Position numbers and translations under genes: made by a program
NCBI GenBank assembly: GCA_023663655.1
Contig: JAMPGZ010000002.1
Coordinates: 124,001-188,000 of the forward strand
Direction of reading: 5' to 3'
DNA length: 64,000 nt
From: Lachnospiraceae bacterium
Lineage (GTDB): Bacteria; Bacteroidota; Bacteroidia; Bacteroidales; Muribaculaceae
Shown here: piece by piece, positions 43,335-51,302 of the stretch
Layout of the letters: each line of letters starts with the position of its first letter
How positions within the stretch are numbered: the stretch's first letter is position 1
The notes under the pieces: generated by a model
Databases searched by the model: none
What the model saw: the letters and a program-made list of their open reading frames with translations, nothing else
Told to the model about the DNA's origin: nothing

Positions 43335-44747
43335 ATGCTGTTTAACTCGTTACAGTTTCTCGTGTTTTTTCCGGCAGTAGTGCTGCTTTATTGGATTTTG
43401 CCTGACAGATGGCGCAATCCGATGTTGCTTGTGGCGAGTTATTATTTCTATATGAGCTGGGAGCCGGTCTATGCGTTGCTGATACTTATATCGTCGGTCA
43501 CCACGTGGGGCTGCGGAATGCTGATGTTCCGTGACCATGACCGACGAAAGTTGTGGCTCGTGCTGTGTTTTGTGCTGAATCTTGGCATCCTGTTCACCTA
43601 TAAATATCTTGGTTTTGCCGCTCAGTCGCTTCATGATGCTATGGCGGCAGCCGGGATTGCGATGCACGTTCCTGAGTTCACATTGCTGTTGCCTGTGGGA
43701 ATATCATTTTACACGTTTCAAGCGGTGGGATACACAATCGATGTGTATAGGGGTGATCTGAAGCCTGAGCGGAGTTTGCTCACCTACTGTCTTTTCGTGG
43801 CTTTTTTCCCTCAACTTGTTGCCGGACCTATCGAGCGTGCCAAAAATCTGTTGCCGCAGTTTCATGATGTGCATCGGTTTAACGGATACAATTTGCTTGA
43901 GGGAATAAAGATGATGGTGTGGGGATTTTTCATGAAACTCTGCATAGCCGAGAGTGTGGCTCCTTACGTGAACGCGGTCTATAATAACATAGAGATGCAC
44001 AACGGGGTGAGTATATGGCTTGCGACATTCTTCTTCACGTTCCAGATATTCTGCGATTTCGGGGGTTATTCACTTATTGCGATCGGCACGGCGCGCTGTG
44101 TGGGGTTCACGTTGATGCAGAATTTCCGGCAGCCTTATCTTGCCCGTGATGTAAAGGATTTTTGGCGTCGCTGGCACATCAGTCTTTCATCGTGGTTTTC
44201 TGATTATGTCTATATTCCTCTCGGGGGTAGCCGATGCTCTACCACCCGTCACCAACGTAATCTTTTCGTGACATTTCTGGTGAGCGGACTATGGCATGGC
44301 GCAAACTGGACTTTTGTGGCGTGGGGCGCTTATCATGGAGCGTTGCAGGTGGCTCTTTCGCTGAAGCGTAAATTCATTCCGTGGAAATTTCCTTTGCAAC
44401 GTGTAGGCGTGGTCATAGGCGTTATTGTGACATTTGTGTTGTCCATGTTTGGCTGGGTGTTGTTCCGTGCCAATTCACTGGCTGATGCCAAGATCGCTTT
44501 CAGCCGTATGCTTCATCCGCATGGAATGCTTTTTAATGGCGACGGGAAGCCCGATATAGCGCTTCCGCTGCTTCTTATCATGCTGCTGATGCTTCATGAG
44601 CTGCGTAACGAATGCGGCACGAGGCGAATGGCATTTACGAGTCATCCTAATGTATATGTCAGCGCGTGGTGGACTGCTGTGCTGATTGTTATAATCCTGC
44701 TTTGCGCGAAATTCCAAGGCGGTCAGTTTATATACTTCCAATTTTAA
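43335..44747 (+). CDS. MBOAT-family O-acyltransferase (AlgI-like)
   Basis: A 470-residue polytopic membrane O-acyltransferase that would move acyl (usually acetyl) groups across the inner membrane to a periplasmic acceptor. AlgI-type marks are NSLQFLVFFPAVVLLYW at the start, LPVGISFYTFQAVGYTIDVYRG, FFPQLVAGPIERA, and DFWRRWHISLSSWFSDYVYIPLGG. The catalytic-type histidine is in SGLWHGANWTFVAWG. It heads a four-gene cassette; the SGNH gene begins 6 bases after the stop. In alginate, cellulose and similar systems MBOAT and SGNH proteins act as a relay; the acceptor glycan here is unknown. Confidence 0.92.
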   Translation: MLFNSLQFLVFFPAVVLLYWILPDRWRNPMLLVASYYFYMSWEPVYALLILISSVTTWGCGMLMFRDHDRRKLWLVLCFVLNLGILFTYKYLGFAAQSLHDAMAAAGIAMHVPEFTLLLPVGISFYTFQAVGYTIDVYRGDLKPERSLLTYCLFVAFFPQLVAGPIERAKNLLPQFHDVHRFNGYNLLEGIKMMVWGFFMKLCIAESVAPYVNAVYNNIEMHNGVSIWLATFFFTFQIFCDFGGYSLIAIGTARCVGFTLMQNFRQPYLARDVKDFWRRWHISLSSWFSDYVYIPLGGSRCSTTRHQRNLFVTFLVSGLWHGANWTFVAWGAYHGALQVALSLKRKFIPWKFPLQRVGVVIGVIVTFVLSMFGWVLFRANSLADAKIAFSRMLHPHGMLFNGDGKPDIALPLLLIMLLMLHELRNECGTRRMAFTSHPNVYVSAWWTAVLIVIILLCAKFQGGQFIYFQF

Positions 44748-44753
44748 TCGGCT

Positions 44754-45659
44754 ATGAATATCAAGAAGTGTTTGATGTGGTTCGGGATTGTCATTTTTGT
44801 GATTTTCATTCTCGACATTCTGTTTGGCAAGATGTTCAAAGCCTATATGGACCGCTACCGTCTTGCCGGAGACTATGAGATGGTGGATCATCTTCTGAAA
44901 TCTGCCGATGAGGAAATCGTGGTTCTTGGGAGTTCGGTAGCTCTTAACGGCATAAACACCAAGACGCTGGAAGACAGTCTTGGCGTGACGGCATTTAATG
45001 GTGGCGCCAATGGTCAGATGTTTCCTTACTATCTCACCATGTTGAAGGCTGTTTTGGAGCAGAAGCCTCCTCGCAAGGTTGTGTTAGGCATGATCCCGAG
45101 CAATCTCAGCGATACCGGCATAGGCGGACGATATAATTTTCTCGCGCCTTACTATGGAGCGGGAATCGGGGATATTGACAGCCGTTTGCATGGCGGTGAC
45201 GAGCTGGAGCGCGTTTTCCTGCAATCCAATTTTTATCGCCTGAACAGAATATGGTTCAGAATCCTGCTATATAATTTTGTGACTGCCGGTATTCAGGGAG
45301 AGAACGGATTCATCGCGAAACCGGTGCCTCCGGAATACCCTGTGCGGCTTAAATGGGAGGAGGATGAGGTGATGTCAGAGGAGCGGCGTGCCGAGTTTGA
45401 GGAGTTTGTTAATCTGTGCCGTGACAATGGGGTGGAGTTGACCGTGGTTTTTGCGCCGCGATGCGTGGATCGCAGTATCGGGACGCACACGGTTATAGAA
45501 CAGGTGAGAGAATTGAGTGGAAAATACGGATTTCGGTTTTATGATGACACTTTTTTGCCTCCGTTTGATGAGGTTGACTCGCTTTTCTATGATGACCGTC
45601 ATGTCAATATCAATGGTTCAGTAATATACACCGATAGTATTATAAATAGATTGAAATGA
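44754..45659 (+). CDS. Membrane-anchored SGNH-like protein (AlgX/J type)
   Basis: A 301-residue protein with one N-terminal membrane anchor (WFGIVIFVIFILDILFG) and a periplasmic SGNH-like domain. The serine block is IVVLGSSVALNGINT, an oxyanion-type NGGANGQ follows, and the catalytic Asp/His pair is in FYDDRHVNINGS. Such partners of MBOAT proteins transfer the acyl group to the polysaccharide. It follows the MBOAT gene by 6 bases and overlaps the next gene by 4, so expression is coupled. Transfer rather than esterase activity is inferred from context. Confidence 0.78.
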   Translation: MNIKKCLMWFGIVIFVIFILDILFGKMFKAYMDRYRLAGDYEMVDHLLKSADEEIVVLGSSVALNGINTKTLEDSLGVTAFNGGANGQMFPYYLTMLKAVLEQKPPRKVVLGMIPSNLSDTGIGGRYNFLAPYYGAGIGDIDSRLHGGDELERVFLQSNFYRLNRIWFRILLYNFVTAGIQGENGFIAKPVPPEYPVRLKWEEDEVMSEERRAEFEEFVNLCRDNGVELTVVFAPRCVDRSIGTHTVIEQVRELSGKYGFRFYDDTFLPPFDEVDSLFYDDRHVNINGSVIYTDSIINRLK

Positions 45660-46234
45660 AATATTTGCACGAGATTTTGGTGGCATTTGCCGCGTTGTTT
45701 CTGCTATCTTCGTGTTCTGATGACGTTAAAGACGCGAGACTCGATTTTGTTGGTGATTCCATCGTGGCGAGATGGGATTTGGCAGAGTATTTCCCTTCGC
45801 GGCTTGTGTATAATTATGGCAAGTCGGGAGCCGGCATAGAATATCTTGAATCGTTAGCCGGGAGATTTGCAGGGCGTAATGTCGTGGTCATGATTGGCAC
45901 CAACAATAACTATCTGTTTGTAGAGTCGGACCGTGAAGATTATGCCCGGAGGTATGTCGATGCAATAAATGCCCTTGATGCCAATCGTGTCTACCTTTAT
46001 TCGGTGTTGCCGCGTGATTTCACATCTGACCGAGAGGATGTCAATGACGATATTGCGGAATTTAACGCGGTAGTGAAGCGTATGGTGGAATCCATGCCCG
46101 CGATTGTGTACATGGATGTATATGACGATTTTTTACATGATGGCAAGATTGATTTCCAACTTTACAGTGATAAGCTGCATCTTAGCCCTTATGGCTACGA
46201 AATATTGACCAAAACTTTACTACATGAATTATGA
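45656..46234 (+). CDS. SGNH/GDSL hydrolase lipoprotein
   Basis: A 192-residue lipoprotein (FLLSSCSDDVKD: lipobox plus acidic +2/+3 residues, suggesting surface display). All SGNH blocks are present: FVGDSIVARW, YNYGKSGAG, MIGTNNNYL and SDKLHLSPYGYE. It overlaps both neighbours by 4 bases. A second SGNH enzyme in the same cassette, but lipid-anchored, suggests either an acyl esterase that removes or edits the modification or a second transferase step on the outer face. Confidence 0.82.
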   Translation: MKYLHEILVAFAALFLLSSCSDDVKDARLDFVGDSIVARWDLAEYFPSRLVYNYGKSGAGIEYLESLAGRFAGRNVVVMIGTNNNYLFVESDREDYARRYVDAINALDANRVYLYSVLPRDFTSDREDVNDDIAEFNAVVKRMVESMPAIVYMDVYDDFLHDGKIDFQLYSDKLHLSPYGYEILTKTLLHEL

Positions 46235-46830
46235 ATAAATATCAGCGCTTTCTTTTTGCTGCGGTGTTCGCATTGTGTTCGTTAGCAGCATTCGCTCAGT
46301 TTGGAGTAGGTGTGCGAGATAATCGCTTCATCTATGGCGATTTCACATTCCTGAAACATTGGGAGGTGTCGCTTGAACAGAGCGTGTTTTCTGAAAAGCC
46401 CGCCTATCAGTATCTGAGAGCTTATGCCGGATATAAGGGTGAGTGGAAGAATATGGCTTATAAGGGACAAGCTTATTTCGGTGCGGCTTATAATGGTTCC
46501 TATAACTCCTATGGAGCAAAAATAGGGGTAGATTATCGTGTGGTTCCTCGTTTTTATGTCAAGGCGATCTTTAATCCGCACCATGATTCGGGCTACGGAT
46601 ATGAGACTTGCTTTCTTGCTGGATGCGGGGTGGTGTTGACCGACAATATAGATGTCATTGCCGCTTATACGACCATTCCGGAATACAGGATGTCGGAGAA
46701 ACGCTTGCGTGGCGGTTTTGACTTTCACGTAGGGAAGCTGAGTGTGACTCCTGAAGCGTCGATAGCCGTGAGCGGATCCTCACGGGCAAAAACACTCCGC
46801 ACCGTCATCGGGTTTCGCTATGATTTCTGA
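46231..46830 (+). CDS. Small outer-membrane beta-barrel protein
   Basis: A 199-residue exported protein with signal peptide NKYQRFLFAAVFALCSLAAFAQ. The rest is alternating beta strands with many aromatic residues (KGQAYFGAAYNGSYNSYGAKIGV-type repeats), ending TLRTVIGFRYDF with the terminal Phe of an outer-membrane barrel; about eight strands fit. It overlaps the SGNH lipoprotein gene by 4 bases and ends the cassette. It may be a channel or anchor for the modified glycan; no family name could be assigned. Confidence 0.7.
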   Translation: MNKYQRFLFAAVFALCSLAAFAQFGVGVRDNRFIYGDFTFLKHWEVSLEQSVFSEKPAYQYLRAYAGYKGEWKNMAYKGQAYFGAAYNGSYNSYGAKIGVDYRVVPRFYVKAIFNPHHDSGYGYETCFLAGCGVVLTDNIDVIAAYTTIPEYRMSEKRLRGGFDFHVGKLSVTPEASIAVSGSSRAKTLRTVIGFRYDF

Positions 46831-46856
46831 GGAAATGGGTGTTTGGCGGGAGGATA

Positions 46857-46888
46857 TTTGCAATTTTGGAGATAATTGGCTAAATTTG
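46857..46888 (+). promoter_or_regulatory. Promoter of the first GH105 gene
   Basis: TTTG (46857-46860), exactly 20 bp, then TAAATTTG (46881-46888), 31 bases before the ATG. Confidence 0.75.
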
Positions 46889-46919
46889 CGTGAAATAAAT
46901 TAAAATTATCACATCTATC

Positions 46920-48050
46920 ATGAAAAAATTATTAGCATTGCTGATGCTCGCGGTTGTTGCTGTAGGTGCTCAAGCTGTCGAGATTCCCAATCAGAAAGAG
47001 ACTCTTAACACGCTCATCAAGGTGAATGATTATTATCTGAAGAAACATCCCGATCCATACGAGGGTATTCCTTATTATTCACGTAAGAAAGTGTATGAGG
47101 CAAATATCTGGACACGTGGCATATATTTCGAAGGCTTGATGGCTCTTCACTCGATTTATCCCGCCAACCGTTATTATGATTACGCTTATCAGTGGGGCGA
47201 GACTCACAAGTGGGGTATGCGTCGCGATGATACTACCACCCGTAATGCTGACAATTATTGCTGCGCTCAGACTTATATCGATCTCTATAACCTGACTCCG
47301 GAGCCTAAGATGCTCACCAAGACCAAGGGCACGATGAATATGCTCATCAACACTCCTCAGGTGAATGACTGGACTTGGATTGACGCTATCCAGATGGGTA
47401 TGCCTGTGCTTGCTAAGATGAGCAAGCTAACCGGCGATCCCCGCTACAATGAAAAGGCTTGGGAGATGTATAGCTGGACCCGCGATTCACTTGCAGGCGG
47501 TCTCTTCAACGAGAAAGAGGGTCTGTGGTGGCGCGACAAGGACTTCGTGCCTCCCTATAAAGAGCCCAACGGCAAGAACTGCTACTGGTCACGCGGTAAT
47601 GGATGGGTTGTTGCAGCGTTGGTGCGTGTGCTCGACGAGATTCCTGCCGATGCTCCTCATCGCAAGGACTACGTGAGAGATCTCGAAGCTATGTGCGACG
47701 CTCTCGTTAAATGTCAGCGTGAAGATGGTTTCTGGAACGTGAGCCTTCATGACGGCAGCAACTTCGGTGGAAAGGAACTCACCGGAACCGCTTTGTTCGT
47801 TTATGGAATGGCATGGGGCATCAACAACGGCGTGCTTGAACGCGGTAAATATCTTCCGGTAGTAGTGAAAGCATGGAATGCCATGGTGAAAGACGCTGTG
47901 CATCCTAACGGTTATCTGGGCTATGTTCAGGGAACAGGCAAGGAGCCGAAAGATGGTCAGCCGGTAGCTTACGATTCAGTTCCTGACTTTGACGATTTCG
48001 GTACAGGTTGCTTCCTTCTCGCCGGAACCGAGGTTTACAAACTTAAATAA
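46920..48050 (+). CDS. GH105 unsaturated rhamnogalacturonyl hydrolase
   Basis: A 376-residue (alpha/alpha)6-barrel enzyme that removes the unsaturated uronic acid left at the end of oligosaccharides by pectin lyases. The signal peptide is KKLLALLMLAVVAVGAQA. Family segments are NIWTRGIYFEGLMALH, RNADNYCCAQTYIDLY, WTWIDAIQMGMPVLAKM (catalytic Asp), CYWSRGNGWVVAALVRVL and DGFWNVSLHD. It has its own promoter and terminator. It fits downstream of the PL11 enzyme at the left edge. Sequence resembles the second GH105 at 49931, so they are likely an old duplication. Confidence 0.92.
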   Translation: MKKLLALLMLAVVAVGAQAVEIPNQKETLNTLIKVNDYYLKKHPDPYEGIPYYSRKKVYEANIWTRGIYFEGLMALHSIYPANRYYDYAYQWGETHKWGMRRDDTTTRNADNYCCAQTYIDLYNLTPEPKMLTKTKGTMNMLINTPQVNDWTWIDAIQMGMPVLAKMSKLTGDPRYNEKAWEMYSWTRDSLAGGLFNEKEGLWWRDKDFVPPYKEPNGKNCYWSRGNGWVVAALVRVLDEIPADAPHRKDYVRDLEAMCDALVKCQREDGFWNVSLHDGSNFGGKELTGTALFVYGMAWGINNGVLERGKYLPVVVKAWNAMVKDAVHPNGYLGYVQGTGKEPKDGQPVAYDSVPDFDDFGTGCFLLAGTEVYKLK

Positions 48051-48085
48051 TCCGATCGCCCTGCAAAGGGGTGATGAAAAAAAAG

Positions 48086-48117
48086 CTTCGGAGTCTCTAT
48101 TGGGGCTCCGAAGTTTT
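48086..48117 (+). terminator. Terminator after first GH105
   Basis: CTTCGGAG (48086-48093) pairs with CTCCGAAG (48106-48113), followed by TTTT. Confidence 0.75.
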
Positions 48118-48193
48118 ATATATATGGGTATTGTTTTTGAATCATTGTCAGGGATTTTGGCACCGGGATGGTGTGATTGTTGGGAACTTTGAT

Positions 48194-48201
48194 TATATTT
48201 G
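48194..48201 (+). promoter_or_regulatory. TAnnTTTG -7 box for the YifB-like gene
   Basis: TATATTTG lies 21 bases before the ATG at 48223 and overlaps the upstream TTG that would extend the frame, which decides the start. Confidence 0.55.
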
Positions 48202-48222
48202 CAGTTCACTCAATCCTATGTT

Positions 48223-49812
48223 ATGCTTGTAAAAACTTACGGAGCCGCCGTTCAAGGCATAGATGCTATCGTTGTCACCATCGAGGTGTCGGTGGAGATT
48301 GGTGCCACGTTTAATCTCGTGGGGCTTGCCGATGTCGCGGTCAAGGAGAGCTATCAGCGTGTGCGCGCGGCGATGAGGCAGTCGGGTTACGAATTTCCGC
48401 GTCGTGCCGTGCTTGTGAATATGTCGCCCGCCGATGTTCGCAAAGAGGGCGCAGCCTACGATCTGCCTATAAGCGTGGCGATTCTTGCCGCTGCCGAAGT
48501 GATGCCGGCGGGAAATCTTGACCGATATATGATAATGGGGGAGTTATCGCTCGATGGAAGCGTGTTGCCTATACGCGGCGTCCTGCCTATGGCTATCAAG
48601 GCTCGAGAGCTTGGCTATCGCGGCATAATCGTTCCGGCGGCTAATGCCCGTGAGGCTGCCGTGGTCAATAATCTGGATGTGTATGGGGTTGAGACATTGA
48701 CGCAGGCTGTGGGTTTTATCAACGGCACTGAGCCGATAGCGCCTACGGTGGTCAACACGAGGGAGGAGTTTTGCCGGGCGGTGTCTTGCTTTGACTTCGA
48801 CTTTTCGGAGGTGAAGGGTCAGGAAAATGTGAAACGCGCGTTTGAGGTGGCGTGTGCCGGCGGGCATAATATATTGCTTGTGGGCGCGCCGGGTTCGGGG
48901 AAATCAATGATGGCAAAACGGCTGCCGTCGATATTGCCTCCATTGACGCTTCAGGAGGCTCTTGAGACCACAAAGATACATTCCGTTGCCGGAAAATTGC
49001 GCAAGGGCTCGATGCTGATGACCACCCGTCCTTTCCGGTCGCCTCACCACACCATCTCGCCGGTGGCTCTCGTGGGTGGCGGGAGCAATCCCATGCCGGG
49101 GGAGATTTCACTGGCACACAACGGGGTGCTTTTCCTTGACGAATTCCCTGAATTTCCGCGCGCCGTTCTGGAGGTCATGCGTCAGCCGCTGGAGGATAGG
49201 GTCATAAGTGTGTCGAGAGCAAAATATTCAATCGACTATCCTGCCGGGTTCATGCTTGTGGCATCGATGAATCCATGCCCTTGCGGTTATTATAACCATC
49301 CGACGAAGCTATGCACGTGTATGCCGGGGCAGGTGAGCCGCTATCTGAGCCGCATCTCCGGTCCGCTCATGGACCGCATCGACCTTCAGGTAGAGATTAT
49401 GCCTGTGCCGTTTGAAGAATTGTCGGCGATGGGCGGTGGCGAGCGTAGCGACGCCATCAGGGAGCGGGTGGTGAAAGCACGTGCGGTGCAGACGTTGCGT
49501 TTCAACGCCGAGCGCCATGTGCATTGCAACGCCCAGATGAATTCGCGTCTGCTTGCTGAATATGCCGCGCTTGACAATGAGTGCATGGAGCAGCTTCGAT
49601 ATGCCATGAAACGCTTTGACATGAGCGCCCGCGCCTATGACCGCATCTTGAAAGTGGCTCGCACAGTCGCTGATCTGGACTATGGCTGCCGCCACGACAT
49701 GAGCCTTGACAAGGCTGTCGGCGCGCCCATTCTCCCTCACCATCTAAAAGAGGCGATCTCCTACCGTAACCTTGATCGCTCCTCCTGGGGCGCCACCTCC
49801 GTGCCATTTTGA
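48223..49812 (+). CDS. YifB-family Mg-chelatase-like AAA ATPase (ComM-like)
   Basis: A 529-residue cytoplasmic AAA+ protein of the YifB/ComM family. ComM is a helicase that extends branch migration during DNA uptake; in non-competent species the role is unclear. The N-terminal domain starts LVKTYGAAVQGIDA and has FNLVGLADVAVKES, with the Lon-like EVSVEIGATFN. The ATPase has Walker A GAPGSGKSMMAKRLPSIL, Walker B ISLAHNGVLFLDEFPEF, and the family cysteines in NPCPCGYYNHPTKLCTC. The frame extends 8 codons upstream from a TTG, but that lies in the -7 box. Confidence 0.93.
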   Translation: MLVKTYGAAVQGIDAIVVTIEVSVEIGATFNLVGLADVAVKESYQRVRAAMRQSGYEFPRRAVLVNMSPADVRKEGAAYDLPISVAILAAAEVMPAGNLDRYMIMGELSLDGSVLPIRGVLPMAIKARELGYRGIIVPAANAREAAVVNNLDVYGVETLTQAVGFINGTEPIAPTVVNTREEFCRAVSCFDFDFSEVKGQENVKRAFEVACAGGHNILLVGAPGSGKSMMAKRLPSILPPLTLQEALETTKIHSVAGKLRKGSMLMTTRPFRSPHHTISPVALVGGGSNPMPGEISLAHNGVLFLDEFPEFPRAVLEVMRQPLEDRVISVSRAKYSIDYPAGFMLVASMNPCPCGYYNHPTKLCTCMPGQVSRYLSRISGPLMDRIDLQVEIMPVPFEELSAMGGGERSDAIRERVVKARAVQTLRFNAERHVHCNAQMNSRLLAEYAALDNECMEQLRYAMKRFDMSARAYDRILKVARTVADLDYGCRHDMSLDKAVGAPILPHHLKEAISYRNLDRSSWGATSVPF

Positions 49813-49877
49813 TTGAAAAATCTTCCGCCAGACATATAATAAACCTGCGTAAGGATGGTTAATATGTGAAATTTCAG

Positions 49878-49885
49878 TATCTTTG
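49878..49885 (+). promoter_or_regulatory. TAnnTTTG -7 box for the second GH105 gene
   Basis: TATCTTTG lies 46 bases before the ATG at 49931. The longer frame starting at 49883 would begin inside this box. Confidence 0.5.
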
Positions 49886-49930
49886 CTATGGGCGACGCTA
49901 TTGATTGCCCATAACCATAGACTGATTATC

Positions 49931-51250
49931 ATGCAAAGACCGATACTTGCTGTTTCCGCATTTCTTGCTGGTGTGGTGTGTTGTGCCGCCGATTCGTTCA
50001 CGAGCCAAAATGTGATGAATACGGCTGATAAAGTGGCGAATTATTTTATTTCAAATTATCCCGATGTGGGTGCCGACAGCTATGTGGGCGGAAAGAAACG
50101 CAACAGCAAGATATGGACACGAGGAGTGTTCTATGAGGGGCTTCTGAATATGTATCGTGAGAGTCCTCGGGAAGACTGGCTGAAATATGCTGTTGACTGG
50201 GGCGAATTCCATCAGTGGATAAGCAGCACCGACAATGAAGCCCGCAGCCACAATGCCGACTATCAATGTTGCGGTCAGTCATATCTTGAGATGTATCTCA
50301 TGGACCGCACGCAGACCAAGAGGATGGAGCATATAAAGATGCGCATTGACCAGATGATGGCGACAGGCAGAGTGAATTACTGGACTTGGGTGGATGCCAT
50401 ACAGATGAGTATGCCGGCGATAGCCCAACTTGGCGGGATAACAGGCGACAAAGGATATTGGGAGTATATGTACGAAATGTATGAATACACCCGCAACAAG
50501 CAGGGAGGTGAAAAGAAAAGCGGAGGTAAGCCTCTATTCAACACTTCGACCGGATTGTGGTATCGCGACTATCAGTTTGACCCGCCTTACAAAGATAAGG
50601 TTGAGACAGACAAGGACTGTTATTGGAGCCGTGGCAACGGTTGGGTCTATATGGCGTTGGCGCGTGTGATGCAGTTCACACCTGCCGATGAGGCTCACCG
50701 CAGTGCTTATGAGGCGGATTTCAAACTCATGAGCGAAGGTCTGCTCAAATGTCAGCGGCAGGACGGCTCGTGGAATGTGAGCCTTGCGGCTCCCACTAAT
50801 TTTGGGCTGAAGGGCAGCGAAGGTCCTGAGATGACCGGCACGTCGCTGTTTGTGGGCGGCATGGCATATGGAGTACGCACGGGGCTTCTTGACAAAGATA
50901 TCTATATGCCGGCGATAACCAAGGGATGGGAGTCGATGCTCGATGCCGTGCATCCTGATACCGGATTTGTGGGTTATCTTCAAGGCTCAGGCTCCAAGCC
51001 TGAAGATGGGGGAGTGATCACCTACAACTCAGTTCCGGATTTTGAGGATTTCGGCTACGGCTGCTGGCTGTGGGGCGCCGCCGAGCTTCACGCATTGCTC
51101 AAGCAGCTTGAAAGCGGCACCGGCGGAATCGTCGATGTGAACTCTGACGGCGTTAATGATGTTAAATATTATGATCTCATGGGGCGTAGTGTGGAGCATC
51201 CTGTCAAGGGCTCCATATATGTGAGTGAGGGTAAGTGCATAGTTTATTGA
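49931..51250 (+). CDS. GH105-family hydrolase with C-terminal sorting-like tail
   Basis: A second GH105 enzyme, 439 residues. The start chosen gives QRPILAVSAFLAGVVCCAA as signal sequence. Family segments are KIWTRGVFYEGLLNMY, NADYQCCGQSYLEMY, WTWVDAIQMSMPAIAQL (catalytic Asp), CYWSRGNGWVYMALARVM and DGSWNVSLAAP. Unlike the first copy it has about 40 extra C-terminal residues: GIVDVNSDG, then YYDLMGRSVEHPVKGSIYV, which resembles a Por/T9SS-type sorting or surface domain. The two GH105 proteins may thus work in different places. Substrate within pectin is inferred. Confidence 0.9.
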   Translation: MQRPILAVSAFLAGVVCCAADSFTSQNVMNTADKVANYFISNYPDVGADSYVGGKKRNSKIWTRGVFYEGLLNMYRESPREDWLKYAVDWGEFHQWISSTDNEARSHNADYQCCGQSYLEMYLMDRTQTKRMEHIKMRIDQMMATGRVNYWTWVDAIQMSMPAIAQLGGITGDKGYWEYMYEMYEYTRNKQGGEKKSGGKPLFNTSTGLWYRDYQFDPPYKDKVETDKDCYWSRGNGWVYMALARVMQFTPADEAHRSAYEADFKLMSEGLLKCQRQDGSWNVSLAAPTNFGLKGSEGPEMTGTSLFVGGMAYGVRTGLLDKDIYMPAITKGWESMLDAVHPDTGFVGYLQGSGSKPEDGGVITYNSVPDFEDFGYGCWLWGAAELHALLKQLESGTGGIVDVNSDGVNDVKYYDLMGRSVEHPVKGSIYVSEGKCIVY

Positions 51251-51302
51251 TTCCTCTTGTGCGGGGCATCACATTGTTTTAAATTAGAATCAACTATCAA
51301 TT

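Noticed and set aside
43335..46830. Acyltransferase cassette considered as an alginate or cellulose synthesis locus
   Set aside because: No glycosyltransferase or synthase gene is present on either side.
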